A DNA stretch of 64,000 nucleotides from Coccinella septempunctata (GCF_907165205.1 NC_058194.1:2852824-2916823); one strand, 5' to 3'. Positions 47,562-60,068 are shown, numbered from the stretch's first letter. The notes: a model not told the origin generated them from the letters alone. Numbers and translations: made by a program.

Positions 47562-50417
47562 CTAATTTGGAAACCTATCTGGTTTTCTCAACAAATTTCT
47601 ATACCTCAAACAATAAGGTGAAACTTTATCACAATCATTATTTGCATAATTATTATAGTCACTTTTGTTTCCATCAGAGTCAGAATCACTTGAAATATTT
47701 CGATATATAAAGTGTTCCCTATTCCTTCTGAATAATCTATTATTTTCATCTGAAACCAAGAAAGACCTAGGTTCATTACACTTAGAGACAATTCTACCTT
47801 CATTCCATGAATTATTTTTTCTAAAAAAGATATTTTTATTCTTCTTTTCCTTCAAAGGTCGACTGTTACGATCATAATAAAATTTTTGTTTAGTTTGACG
47901 GTTAATGATATTTTGTCGAAAGTTTCTAGAATTAATCAATTTTGGTTTAAGTAAGGAATCTTTTGTTGGAATTGTATCCTTGAGACGTCTACTTAAAAAC
48001 AACTGTGCAGGCGACAAACCAAGATCGGGTATAGGAGTGTTACGATATTTGAGCAAATATAAACTAATGTTACCATTATCAGCACTTGATTTATTTAAAA
48101 TACCTTTACATATATTTACAGCTTTCTCAGCCATTCCGTTGCTTCTGGGGTAATGTGGACTAGCAAAAATCAGTCTGACATTATAGTCTTCAGCAAACTT
48201 TTTAAAAATGAACGAATTAAAGGGATTATTATCAGACATTATTTTGTTTGGAAATCCAAAAATAGCAAACACTTCCATAAGGCAGTTTATTACGTCTCTA
48301 ATATTTTTCGATTTTATAAATTTAAAGTCAATCCATTTGGAATAGTAATCGATAATCGCAAGGTAAGATTTATTTTTGAAATCGAAAATATCAATGCCTA
48401 TTTTATCCCAAGGCCTATTTGGTAACTCATGGGGTAACAATGGCTGTTTTGCATTTTTATTTTGGAAATATTTACAAGTTTCACATTTAAGAATATATTC
48501 TTGAATTTCTTTTGACATACCCGGCCAAAATAAGCATTCACGAGCTCTAGCTCTACATTTATTAATACCAAGATGACCCTCATGTAGTTTCCTCAACATT
48601 TCAGTTCTCATGCATTTAGGTATAATAAATCTATCTCCATAAAATAACAAATCCTCACACTCAGAAATTTGATCTCTAATGCTTTGATAAATTCTCAATT
48701 CATCAGGTAATTTTCTATAATTCTTCCATCCATTCCTAAGACATTGCTTTAATTTAACAAGAGTTTCATCATTATTCGTCGATAACGTTAGTTCAGATAA
48801 TTTTTTATCAGATATAGGCAATAACTCTTTCAAACTGTGAACATGAATTTCTTCATGATCTCTAAATGTAGGATCTACCAAACTAGCACGAGATAGAGCA
48901 TCAGCAATGAACATCTGTTTTCCTGGTAAATATTCTACTTTTGAATCATATTTCATTAATCTATATAATAATCTCTGTAACCGAGAAGATACTTTATTAA
49001 TATCTTTTCTGAAAATATTGACTAGCGGTTTCTGATCAGTATGAATTCTTACTTGCCGACCATATACAAAATAGTTGAACTTTTCAACAGCAAAGACAAT
49101 AGAACTCAACTCCCGTTCAATATTCGCATATCTCTTTTCTGTATCAGACAAAGTTCTAGAGGCAAATGCCACTGGCTTTCCATCCTGCATAAGGCAAGCA
49201 CCGAAACCATCCATAGACGCATCACACTGTATGATAACCTCTTTATTGACATCAAAATGTGCCAGAGTTGGAGCTTGTATAATCAAATTTTTAATTTTAT
49301 TTACTGTTTCCGTGTGTGTTGGTTCCCATTGAAATAAGACATTCTCAAATGTAAGCTGTCTCAAGGGCGCTGATACCGCTGATAAATTTGGACAAAACTT
49401 TCCTAAATATTTTATAATACCTAAAAATCTGAGCAATTCTTTCTTATTAGTGGGAATTTTCATTTTTTCTATAGCCTCGGTTCGCTGTGGGTCTACCTTA
49501 ATGCCTTTCTCCGATATGATAAAGCCTAAAATTTTTAACTCTAACTTTTTATACTGAAATTTATCTTTATTGAAAGTTATACCATATTTTTTTGCAATCT
49601 CTAAAACTTTCTGTAATTTTTCATCATGCTCCTCTTCTGTCGAACCTGAGATAATTAAATCATCTATATATATACCATCATCCAAAACATTACCGAATAT
49701 TTCAACATTCTTGCGTTGGAAAATTTCCGCGGAAGTATTTATTCCGAAGGGCAAACGAAGAAACCTATATCTACCATATGGAGTAGCAAACGTACACAAT
49801 TTTGACGATTCTTCATCTAACGGTATTTGGTAAAAAGAATCTCTTAAATCTAATACCGAAAAATATTTCTTATTATTCAAACTAGCCAATATTTGATCGG
49901 GAGATGGAATTTGATAATGCTCGCGTTTCAAACATTTATTCAAATCGGATGGATCAAGGCAAATCCTTAAATTTTTGTCTTTCTTTTCTGTGATAACTAT
50001 ATTGTTAACCCAATCAGTTGGCTCGATTTGCCGACATATAACACCGTTTTGTTCTAAATTATCCAATGACTCTTTTAATTTGGGCATTAGTTTTTGTGGA
50101 ATTGTCCGAGAACTGTGTATAACAGGAATTGCTTTATCATCCAGAATTAATTTGCAAGGTTTTCCAGGAAAACATCCTAAATTATTAAAAACTCCATTAT
50201 ATTCCAATACTATATCATTTTTTGATTTTAAATTAGTCTTTGTTAATGAACTTATATGCTTTATCAAGTTAAAATCTAAGCAAGCCTTCAAACCCAATAT
50301 TGGTTTATCTGCACCATCAACAATATAAAAAGATACATCTGATTTTCTGTCTCTAATGATACAACTCAACCTTACCAATCCTCTTACTTGCACCATTTTT
50401 CTTCCAAATGCCATCAA
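47562..50417 (-). CDS. Gypsy Pol: reverse transcriptase, RNase H, integrase
   Basis: An unbroken 951-codon frame. The first codon listed is only an internal TTG; the frame is open further upstream to ~50458, and Pol is expected to be made as a fusion with protease. Reverse transcriptase: D190 (FSVLDLRDSF) and YIDD at 250-253, with FLGIIKYLGKF following. RNase H: D399 (QCDAS), E436, D461 (HTDQKPL). Integrase: zinc site H612/H615/C645/C648, catalytic D676 (GIDIFDF), D729 (MSDNNPF) and E764 (NGMAEKA), 34 residues apart between the last two. The C-terminus is rich in basic and asparagine residues and has no clear chromodomain. It copies element RNA to DNA and inserts it. All catalytic residues are present. 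Confidence 0.95.
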   Translation of the reverse strand: MMAFGRKMVQVRGLVRLSCIIRDRKSDVSFYIVDGADKPILGLKACLDFNLIKHISSLTKTNLKSKNDIVLEYNGVFNNLGCFPGKPCKLILDDKAIPVIHSSRTIPQKLMPKLKESLDNLEQNGVICRQIEPTDWVNNIVITEKKDKNLRICLDPSDLNKCLKREHYQIPSPDQILASLNNKKYFSVLDLRDSFYQIPLDEESSKLCTFATPYGRYRFLRLPFGINTSAEIFQRKNVEIFGNVLDDGIYIDDLIISGSTEEEHDEKLQKVLEIAKKYGITFNKDKFQYKKLELKILGFIISEKGIKVDPQRTEAIEKMKIPTNKKELLRFLGIIKYLGKFCPNLSAVSAPLRQLTFENVLFQWEPTHTETVNKIKNLIIQAPTLAHFDVNKEVIIQCDASMDGFGACLMQDGKPVAFASRTLSDTEKRYANIERELSSIVFAVEKFNYFVYGRQVRIHTDQKPLVNIFRKDINKVSSRLQRLLYRLMKYDSKVEYLPGKQMFIADALSRASLVDPTFRDHEEIHVHSLKELLPISDKKLSELTLSTNNDETLVKLKQCLRNGWKNYRKLPDELRIYQSIRDQISECEDLLFYGDRFIIPKCMRTEMLRKLHEGHLGINKCRARARECLFWPGMSKEIQEYILKCETCKYFQNKNAKQPLLPHELPNRPWDKIGIDIFDFKNKSYLAIIDYYSKWIDFKFIKSKNIRDVINCLMEVFAIFGFPNKIMSDNNPFNSFIFKKFAEDYNVRLIFASPHYPRSNGMAEKAVNICKGILNKSSADNGNISLYLLKYRNTPIPDLGLSPAQLFLSRRLKDTIPTKDSLLKPKLINSRNFRQNIINRQTKQKFYYDRNSRPLKEKKNKNIFFRKNNSWNEGRIVSKCNEPRSFLVSDENNRLFRRNREHFIYRNISSDSDSDGNKSDYNNYANNDCDKVSPYCLRYRNLLRKPDRFPN

Positions 50418-50725
50418 GTTAACGTTAGCAGGGGCAATTCCATCCAGTGAGCCAATTTTTGTACAGTAGACCTTCGTGGAAGTACATTACACTCTGCTCC
50501 AGTATCCAACTTAAAACATATAATTGCATTATTAATCATTATATTTTCAGCTAACATTTCTTCATTAGAACAATCGCTTAATTTGGATTTCAACTGATCA
50601 ATATGTATTGTATCAATAAACAAATTGTCAACCTCTTCACATAATGAAATAGTTTCCACTGGAGATATTTCTGGTTTCTTTTTCTTTTTATTTTTATCAT
50701 TTGAATTTTTTAATAAGAAAAATGA
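50414..50725 (-). CDS. Gypsy protease segment (frame between Gag and Pol)
   Basis: A 104-codon open stretch in the -1 frame relative to Gag. After a lysine-rich linker it carries the retropepsin active site LDTGAECNVLP (DTG near 50504-50506). It has no obvious ATG and would be reached by a -1 shift around tcatttttc at the end of Gag. The frame then runs off-register: after STVQK the expected continuation (IGSLDGIAP) is in the Pol frame, one base away. The slip falls in the run at 50456-50460 (five A on the minus strand). Either one A was lost, or it is an assembly error, or a second recoding site. Confidence 0.8.
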   Translation of the reverse strand, partial: SFFLLKNSNDKNKKKKKPEISPVETISLCEEVDNLFIDTIHIDQLKSKLSDCSNEEMLAENIMINNAIICFKLDTGAECNVLPRRSTVQKLAHWMELPLLTLT

Positions 50726-51432
50726 TTGTGTTTTTTACAATATGAGCAAGTTTTACCAAAAGCAGGACATTTACGATTGTCATGTTTATATCCACATCTT
50801 TGACATTTTATGAATGATTTATTGTAACTATTTCTATTACTTAACTTATTTAATCTCTTCTGAGTAACAGCATCAACGGCATAATCCGGCTTTGGCTGAT
50901 TACCAGTGATCACACTTGCTTGCTGCCGGCTAATCTCCATGATGTTGCAAATTTCCTCAGTTTTCTTCAGTGACAAGCTCTCATTCTGCAGCAGCTTCTC
51001 TCGCAGGTTATCGTCCTTCATTCCCATTATGATCTTGTCCCTGACCATCTCATCTTCATTGGTGTACTCGCAGTTTTTCACCAGAGTTTTTATTTCCGTA
51101 ATGAAACTCGTTATCGACTGGCCATCCTTCTGAGTGCAGCTCAAAAATTTAAAACGGTCGAACACCACATTCTTCTTTGGTTCGCAATACTTCTTGAATG
51201 CCGCCTTTACATCCTCCAGTTTTGCAGAAGAAATTTTTAACTTCAAGGTATTAAAAATTTCCAAACCTGCATCTCCGATTAAATTCAGGAATATTGCCAC
51301 CTTTTTTTCTTCAGAAGCATCCGTATCCACGGCAGCTAACATATATAATTCGAATTTTTGAATCCATGTGGCCCAATTTTGTCCCATGTTTCCCGAAAAT
51401 TCCATAGCAGGTGGGATTCTGAATCCTTCCAT
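50710..51432 (-). CDS. Gypsy Gag, K02A2.6-like
   Basis: A 240-residue Gag starting at the ATG 51432, 51 bp inside the LTR (MEGFRIPPAMEFSGNMGQNW). Residues ~20-165 form the capsid-like region. A CX2CX3HX4C zinc knuckle is at C210, C213, H217, C222, with a second cysteine pair at C229 and C232. The stop (TAA, 50710-50712) falls within the second zinc finger, where related proteins continue directly into protease. That fits translation with a -1 frameshift into the protease frame. Gag packages the element RNA in virus-like particles. Confidence 0.92.
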   Translation of the reverse strand: MEGFRIPPAMEFSGNMGQNWATWIQKFELYMLAAVDTDASEEKKVAIFLNLIGDAGLEIFNTLKLKISSAKLEDVKAAFKKYCEPKKNVVFDRFKFLSCTQKDGQSITSFITEIKTLVKNCEYTNEDEMVRDKIIMGMKDDNLREKLLQNESLSLKKTEEICNIMEISRQQASVITGNQPKPDYAVDAVTQKRLNKLSNRNSYNKSFIKCQRCGYKHDNRKCPAFGKTCSYCKKHNHFSY

Positions 51433-51465
51433 ATTTATATAATCCTCGAATAATTATCGGAAAAA

Positions 51466-51483
51466 TCACAACACCTGACACCA
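51466..51483 (-). other. Gypsy primer-binding site
   Basis: Minus strand TGGTGTCAGGTGTTGTGA immediately follows the 5' LTR end. It begins with TGG as needed for a tRNA CCA end. The tRNA is not identified. Confidence 0.7.
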
Positions 51484-51709
51484 TGTAACGGTTTTATTTC
51501 CGTATTTAAATATATTTTTTAAATAACGAGACTGCTGGATGTATTAATTTAATTTATTATGAAACACAACTAGGTAACTTTATTACAGGCAGGTTCAACG
51601 ATGACTGAACGTTGACTTCGATACAGAACAATCACATACATACAACATGTGTATAACAAGAAGTTTTATACTATAATCAAATGGCCTCAGCCTTAACAAT
51701 ATCCTTACA
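51484..51709 (-). repeat. Gypsy 5' LTR
   Basis: 226 bp, identical by eye to the 3' LTR. It contains TATAAAA on the minus strand near its outer end. Confidence 0.95.
51664..51670 (-). promoter_or_regulatory. Possible TATA box in Gypsy 5' LTR
   Basis: TATAAAA on the minus strand (TTTTATA on plus), ~40 bp into the LTR and upstream of the AATAAA in the same repeat. Plausible core promoter for the element. Confidence 0.45.
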
Positions 51710-53943
51710 AGGCTTTTGAGAATGCTCTCAATGGATTCAGCTTATTTGAAAACCTATATTTTCATATCAAACTTTCAAATATCTGAGTTCGTTTGAAAAA
51801 AAAATCGAATTTATTGTTTTTCCATTTTTCATTTTCCAGTTCACTTTGAACTGCTCTCTGGAGTGCAATTCTCTATTGAATCATCAATTGTTAGGTTTGG
51901 TTGAATCAAAAAAGTAAGTATTATACACTCCATATCCTAAAACAGTAGTAGGACACCCTGATTTGTATGCAGAGGAGCAAATAGGTCATTTTAGGGAGGT
52001 CTAAGCCCTTGCTCATTTTTGACCCAAAAAATCGAGATTTACGATATTTTGTTGTTGAGCTGGAATGGATTCCTGATCAATGCTGATAACGAAACCAGAA
52101 ATCCCAATTGGATCAGACGAATATAACAAGAGATATTGCAGATTGAGATTTGCAACTTTTGAAAAATGACATTTTCAAGATGAAAATCTGAACGGAGAGA
52201 GATAGGCTTTCAGGAATACTTGCTATAGATTCAGCATATTCGAAAACCTATATTTTCATGAGGAACTTTCAAATATCCGACGTTGTTTGAAGAAAAATCG
52301 AATTTATTGTTTTTCCATTTTTCATTTTCCAGTTCAATTTGAACTGCTCTCTAGTGCAATTCTCTATTGAATCATCAACTGTTTAGTTTGGTGGAATCAA
52401 CAAAGTGAGTATCATACACTCAATATCCTAAAACAGTAGTAGGACACCCTGATTTGTATGCAGAGGAGCAAATAGGTCATTTTAGGGGGGTCTAACCCCT
52501 TGCTCATTTTTGACCCAAAAAATCGAGATTTTCGATATTTAGTTGTTGAGCTGGAATGGAAGCCTGATCAATGCTGATAACGAAACCAGAAATCCCAATT
52601 GGATCAGACGAATATAACAAGAGATATTGCAGATTGAAATTTTCAACTTTTGAAAAATGACATTTCCAAAATGAAAATATGATCGGTGAGAGATAGGCTT
52701 TCCAGAATGCTCGCAATGGATTCAGCTCACTTGTAAACCTATATTTTCATGATAAACTTTCAAATATCTGACTTTGTTTGAAAAAAAATCGAATTTATTG
52801 TTTTTCCATTTTTCATTTTCCAGTTCACTTTGAACTGCTCTCTGGAGTGCAGTTCTCTATTGAATCATCAACTGTTAGGTTTGGTTGAATCGAAAAAGTA
52901 AGTTCTACACACTCCATATCCTAAGACAGTAGTAGGACACCCTGATTTTTATGCAGAGGAGCAAATAGGTCATTTTAGGGGGGTCTAAGCCCTTGCTCAT
53001 TTTTGACCCAAAAAATCGAGATTTTCGATATTTAGTTCTTGATCTGGAATGGAAGCCTTATCAATGCTGATTACGAAACCGGAAATCCGAATTGGATCAA
53101 ACGAATATAACAAGAGATATTGCAGATTGAAATTTTCAACTTTTGAAAAATGACATTTCCAAAATGAAAATCTGAACGGTGAGAGATAGGCTTTCGAGAA
53201 TGCCCGCAATGGATTCAGCTTATTTGAAAACCCATATTTTCATATCAAACTTTCAAATATCTGAGTTCGTTTGAAAAAAAATCGAATTTATTGTTTTTCC
53301 ATTTTTCATTTTCCAGTTCACTTTGAACTGCTCTCTGGAGTGCAATTCTCTATTGAACCATCAACTGTTAAGTTTGGTTGAATCAAAAAAGTAAGTATTA
53401 TACACTCCATATCCTAAGACAGTAGTTGAACTTCCTGATTTTCAGGCAGAAGAGCAAATAGGTCATTTTAGGGGGGTCTAACCCCTTGCTCATTTTTGAC
53501 CCAAAAAATCGAGATTTTCGATATTTAGTTTTTGAGCTGGAATGGAAGCCTTATCAATGCTGATTACGAAACCGGAAATCCGAATTGGATCAAACGAATA
53601 TAACAAGAGATATTGCAGATTGAAATTCGCAACTTTTGAAAAATGACATTTCCAAAATGAAAATCTGAACGGTGAGAGATAGGCTTTTGAGAATACTCGC
53701 AATAGATTCAGCTTATTTGAAAACCTTTATTTTCATATCAAACTTTCAAATATCTGAGTTCGTTTAAAAAAAAATGGAATTTATTGTTTTTCCATTTTTC
53801 ATTTTCCAGTTCACTTTGAACTGCTCTCTGGAGTGCAATTCTCTATTGAACCATCAACTGTTAAGTTTGGTTGAATCAAAAAAGTAAGTACTATACACTT
53901 CATATCCTAAGACAGTAGTAGGACATCCTGATTTTTATGCAGA

Positions 53944-55437
53944 GGAGCAAATAGGTCATTTTGGGGGGGGTCTAAGCCATTGCTCATTTTTGACCAAAAA
54001 AATCGAGATTTTCTATATTTAATTTTTGAGCTGGAATGGAAGCCTTATCAATGCTGATTACGAAACCGGAAATCCCAATTGGATCAGACGAATATAACAA
54101 GAGATATTGCAGATTGAAATTTTCAACTTTTGAAAAATGACATTTCCAAAATGAAAATCTGAACGGTGAGAGATAGGCTTTCGAGAATGCCCGCAATGGA
54201 TTCAGCTTATTTGAAAACCCATATTTTCATATCAAACTTTCAAATATCTGAGTTCGTTTGAAAAAAAATCGAATTCCGAATTGGATCGAACGAATATAAC
54301 AAGAGATATTGCAGATTGAAATTTTCAACTTTTGAAAAATGACATTTCCAAAATGAAAATCTGAACGGTGAGAGATAGGCTTTCGAGAATGCTCGCAATG
54401 GATTCAGCTTATTTGAAAACCTATATTTTCATATCAAACTTTCAAATATCTGAGTTCGTTTGAAAAAAAATCGAATTTATTGTTTTTCCATTTTTCATTT
54501 ACCAGTTCACTTTGAACTGCTCTCTGGAGTGCAATTCTATATTGAATCATCAACTAAAAGGTTTGGTTGAATAAAAAAAGTAAGAATTATACACTTCATA
54601 TCCTAAAACAGTAATAGGACACCCTGATTTGTATGCAGAGGAGCAAATAGGTCATTTTAGGGGGGTCTAAGCCGTTGCTCATTTTTGACCAAAAAAATCG
54701 AAATTTTCGATATTTAGTTTTTGAGCTGGAATGGAAGCATTATCAATGCTGATTACGAAACTGGAAATCCCAATTGGATCAGACGAATATAACAAGAGAT
54801 ATTGCAGATTGAAATTTTCAACTTTTGAAAAATGACATTTCCAAAATGAAAATCTGAACGGTGAGAGATAGGCTTTCCAGAATGCTCTCAATGGATTCAG
54901 CTTATTTGAAAACCTATATTTTCATATCAAACTTTCAAATATCTGAGTTCGTTTGAAAAAAAATCGAATTTATTGTTTTTCCATTTTTCATTTACCAGTT
55001 CACTTTGAACTGCTCTCTGGAGTGCAATTCTCTATTGAATCATCAACTGTTAGGTTTGGTTGAATCAAAAAAGTAAGTTTTATACACCCCATATCCTAAA
55101 ACAGTAATAGGACACCCTGATTTGTATGCAGAGGAGCAAATAGGTCATTTTAGGGGGGCCTAAGCCCCTGCTCATTTTTGACCAAAAAAATCGAGATTTT
55201 CGATATTTAGTTTTTGAGCTGGAATGGAAGCCTTATCAATGCTCATTACGGAACCGGAAATCCCAATTGGATCAGACGAATATAACAAGAGATATTGCAG
55301 ATTGAAATTTTCAACTTTTGAAAAATGACATTTCCAAAATGAAAATCTGAACGGTGAGAGATAGGCTTTTGAGAATGCTCGCAATGGATTCAGCTTATTT
55401 GAAAACCTATATTTTCATATCAAACTTTCAAATATCT
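53944..55437. repeat. Segmental duplicate, source/copy 1
   Basis: A ~1.49-kb run matching 58575-60068 at a fixed offset of 4631 bp. It includes the rare gggggggg tract before tctaagccattgc, the truncated unit at ~54275 and caactaaaaggtttgg at ~54.55 kb. Sequence on either side does not match. Confidence 0.85.
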
Positions 55438-58400
55438 GAGTTCGTTTGAAAAAAAATCGAATTTATTGTTTATCCATTTTTCATTTACCAGTTCACTTTG
55501 AACTGCTCTCTGGAGTGCAATTCTCTATTGAATCATCAACTGTTAGGTTTGGTTGAATCAAAAAAGTAAGTATTATACACTCCATATCCTAAAACAGTAA
55601 TAGGGCACCCTGAATTGTATGCAGAGGAGCAAATAGGTCATTTTAGAGGGGTCTGAGCCGTTGCTCATTTTTGACCAAAAAAATCGAGATTTTCGATATT
55701 TAGTTTTTGAGCTGGAATGGAAGCCTCATCGAAACCGGAAATCTCAATTGGATCAGACGAATATAACAAGAGATATTGCAGATTGAAATTTTCAACTTTT
55801 GAAAAATGACATTTCCAAAATGAAAATCTGAACGGTGAGAGATAGGCTTTTGAGAATGCTCGCAATGGATTCAGCTTATTTGAAAACCTATATTTTTATA
55901 TCAAACTTTCAAATATCTGAATTCGTTTGAAAGAAAAATCGAATTTATTGTTTTTGCATTTTTCATTTTCCAGTTCACTTCGAACTGCTCTCTGGAGTGC
56001 AATTCTCTATTGAATCATCAACTGTTAGGTTTGGTTGAATCAAAAAAGTAAGTATTATACACTCCATATCCTAAAACAGTAATAGGGCACCCTGAATTGT
56101 ATGCAGAGGAGCAAATAGGTCATTTTAGGGAGGTCTGAGCCGTTGCTCATTTTTGACCAAAAAAATCGAGATTTTCGATATTTAGTTTTTGAGCTGGAAT
56201 GGAAGCCTTATGAATGCTGATTACGAAACCGGAAATCCGAATTGGATCAAACGAATATAACAAGAGATATTGCAGATAGAAATTTTCAACTTTTGAAAAA
56301 TGACATTTCCAAAATGAAAATCTGAACGGTGAGAGATAGGCTTTTGAGAATGCTCGCAATGAATTCAGCTTATTTGAAAACCTATATTTTCATATCAAAC
56401 TTTCAAATATCCGAGTTCGTTTGAAAAGAAATCGAATTTATTGTTTTTCCATTTTTCATTTACCAGTTCACTTTGAACTGCTCTCTGGAGTGCAATTCTC
56501 TATTGAATCATCAACTGTTAGGTTTGGTTGAATCAAAAAAGTAAGTTTTATACACTCCATATCCTAAAACAGTAATAGGACACCCTGATTTGTATGCAGA
56601 AGAGCAAATAGGTCATTTTAGGGGGGTCTAAGCCCTTGCCTCGGCCCTTGCTCATTTTTGACCCAAAAAATCGAGATTTTCGATATTTAGTTGTTGAGCT
56701 GGAATGGAAGCCTGATCAATGCTGATAACGAAACCAGAAATCCCAATTGGATCAGACGAATATAACAAGAGATATTGCAGATTGAAATTTTCAACTTTTG
56801 AAAAATGACATTTCCAAAATGAAAATATGATCGGTGAGAGATAGGCTTTATAGAATGCTCGCAATGGATTCAGCTCACTTGTAAACCTATATTTTCATGA
56901 TAAACTTTCAAATATCTGACTTTGTTTGAAAAAAAATCGAATTTATTGTTTTTCCATTTTTCATTTTCCAGTTCACTTTGAACTGCTCTCTGGAGTGCAG
57001 TTCTCTATTGAATCATCAACTGTTAGGTTTGGTTGAATCGAAAAAGTAAGTTCTACACACTCCATATCCTAAGACAGTAGTAGGACACCCTGATTTTTAT
57101 GCAGAGGAGCAAATAGGTCATTTTAGGGGGGTCTAAGCCCTTGCTCATTTTTGACCCAAAAAATCGAGATTTTCGATATTTAGTTCTTGATCTGGAATGG
57201 AAGCCTTATCAATGCTGATTACGAAACCGGAAATCCGAATTGGATCAAACGAATATAACAAGAGATATTGCAGATTGAAATTTTCAACTTTTGAAAAATG
57301 ACATTTCCAAAATGAAAATCTGAACGGTGAGAGATAGGCTTTTGAGAATACTCGCAATAGATTCAGCTTATTTGAAAACCTTTATTTTCATATCAAACTT
57401 TCAAATATCTGAGTTCGTTAAAAAAAAAATGGAATTTATTGTTTTTCCAGTTTTCATTTTCCAGTTCACTTTGAACTGCTCTCTGGAGTGCAATTCTCTA
57501 TTGAACCATCAACTGTTAAGTTTGGTTGAATCAAAAAAGTAAGTACTATACACTTCATATCCTAAGACAGTAGTAGGACACCCTGATTTTTATGCAGAGG
57601 AGCAAATAGGTCATTTTGGGGGGGGTCTAAGCCATTGCTCATTTTTGACCAAAAAAATCGAGATTTTCTATATTTAATTTTTGAGCTGGAATGGAAGCCT
57701 TATCAATGCTGATTACGAAACCGGAAATCCTAATTGGATCAGACGAATATAACAAGAGATATTGCAGATTGAAATTTTCAACTTTTGAAAAATGACATTT
57801 CCAAAATGAAAATCTGAACGGTGAGAGATAGGCTTTCCAGAATGCTCGCAATGGATTCAGCTCACTTGTAAACCTATATTTTCATGATAAACTTTCAAAT
57901 ATCTGACTTTGTTTGAAAAAAAATCGAATTTATTGTTTTTCCATTTTTCATTTTCCAGTTCACTTTGAACTGCTCTCTGGAGTGCAGTTCTCTATTGAAT
58001 CATCAACTGTTAGGTTTGGTTGAATCGAAAAAGTAAGTTCTACACACTCCATATCCTAAGACAGTAGTAGGACACCCTGATTTTTATGCAGAGGAGCAAA
58101 TAGGTCATTTTAGGGGGGTCTAAGCCCTTGCTCATTTTTGACCCAAAAAATCGAGATTTTCGATATTTAGTTTTTGAGCTGGAATGGAAGCCTCATCGAA
58201 ACCGGAAATCCGAATTGGATCAAACGAATATAACAAGAGATATTGCAGATTGAAATTCGCAACTTTTGAAAAATGACATTTCCAAAATGAAAATCTGAAC
58301 GGTGAGAGATAGGCTTTTGAGAATGCTCGCAATGGATTCAGCTTATTTGAAAACCTATATTTTTATATCAAACTTTCAAATATCTGAATTCGTTTGAAAG

Positions 58401-58574
58401 AAAAATCGAATTTATTGTTTTTGCATTTTTCATTTTCCAGTTCACTTCGAACTGCTCTCTGGAGTGCAATTCTCTATTGAATCATCAACTGTTAGGTTTG
58501 GTTGAATCAAAAAAGTAAGTATTATACACTCCATATCCTAAAACAGTAATAGGGCACCCTGAATTGTATGCAGA

Positions 58575-60068
58575 GGAGCAAATAGGTCATTTTGGGGGGG
58601 GTCTAAGCCATTGCTCATTTTTGACCAAAAAAATCGAGATTTTCTATATTTAATTTTTGAGCTGGAATGGAAGCCTTATCAATGCTGATTACGAAACCGG
58701 AAATCCCAATTGGATCAGACGAATATAACAAGAGATATTGCAGATTGAAATTTTCAACTTTTGAAAAATGACATTTCCAAAATGAAAATCTGAACGGTGA
58801 GAGATAGGCTTTCGAGAATGCCCGCAATGGATTCAGCTTATTTGAAAACCCATATTTTCATATCAAACTTTCAAATATCTGAGTTCGTTTGAAAAAAAAT
58901 CGAATTCCGAATTGGATCGAACGAATATAACAAGAGATATTGCAGATTGAAATTTTCAACTTTTGAAAAATGACATTTCCAAAATGAAAATCTGAACGGT
59001 GAGAGATAGGCTTTCGAGAATGCTCGCAATGGATTCAGCTTATTTGAAAACCTATATTTTCATATCAAACTTTCAAATATCTGAGTTCGTTTGAAAAAAA
59101 ATCGAATTTATTGTTTTTCCATTTTTCATTTACCAGTTCACTTTGAACTGCTCTCTGGAGTGCAATTCTATATTGAATCATCAACTAAAAGGTTTGGTTG
59201 AATAAAAAAAGTAAGTATTATACACTTCATATCCTAAAACAGTAATAGGACACCCTGATTTGTATGCAGAGGAGCAAATAGGTCATTTTAGGGGGGTCTA
59301 AGCCGTTGCTCATTTTTGACCAAAAAAATCGAAATTTTCGATATTTAGTTTTTGAGCTGGAATGGAAGCATTATCAATGTTGATTACGAAACTGGAAATC
59401 CCAATTGGATCAGACGAATATAACAAGAGATATTGCAGATTGAAATTTTCAACTTTTGAAAAATGACATTTCCAAAATGAAAATCTGAACGGTGAGAGAT
59501 AGGCTTTCCAGAATGCTCTCAATGGATTCAGCTTATTTGAAAACCTATATTTTCATATCAAACTTTCAAATATCTGAGTTCGTTTGAAAAAAAATCGAAT
59601 TTATTGTTTTTCCATTTTTCATTTACCAGTTCACTTTGAACTGCTCTCTGGAGTGCAATTCTCTATTGAATCATCAACTGTTAGGTTTGGTTGAATCAAA
59701 AAAGTAAGTATTATACACCACATATCCTAAAACAGTAATAGGACACCCTGATTTGTATGCAGAGGAGCAAATAGGTCATTTTAGGGGGGCCTAAGCCCCT
59801 GCTCATTTTTGACCAAAAAAATCGAGATTTTCGATATTTAGTTTTTGAGCTGGAATGGAAGCCTTATCAATGCTCATTACGGAACCGGAAATCCCAATTG
59901 GATCAGACGAATATAACAAGAGATATTGCAGATTGAAATTTTCAACTTTTGAAAAATGACATTTCCAAAATGAAAATCTGAACGGTGAGAGATAGGCTTT
60001 TGAGAATGCTCGCAATGGATTCAGCTTATTTGAAAACCTATATTTTCATATCAAACTTTCAAATATCT
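58575..60068. repeat. Segmental duplicate, copy 2
   Basis: Counterpart of 53944-55437 with only single-base differences visible (for example attatacacc against ttatacacc near its end). After 60068 the array switches to a different segment, which matches 45.29-45.99 kb instead. Confidence 0.85.

Larger units (their letters stand above)
47222..51709 (-). mobile_element. Ty3/Gypsy LTR retrotransposon
   Basis: A 4488-bp element with 226-bp LTRs that look identical over their full length. It is flanked by the 5-bp duplication AGGCT (47217-47221 and 51710-51714). On the minus strand the order is LTR, primer site, Gag, protease, reverse transcriptase, RNase H, integrase, purine tract, LTR. There is no envelope gene. 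Identical LTRs mean a very recent insertion. Coding is split by two frame changes: one at the Gag/protease border and one in a short A-run between protease and reverse transcriptase. Confidence 0.97.

Noticed and set aside
47519..51361. Plus-strand open frames of up to 117 codons within the Gypsy element
   Set aside because: They are antisense to Gag-Pol and have no recognisable domain; the minus-strand reading carries all conserved motifs.
47222..51709. Possible envelope gene that would make the Gypsy element an errantivirus
   Set aside because: Only about 100 bp separate the Pol stop from the polypurine tract, so there is no room for one.
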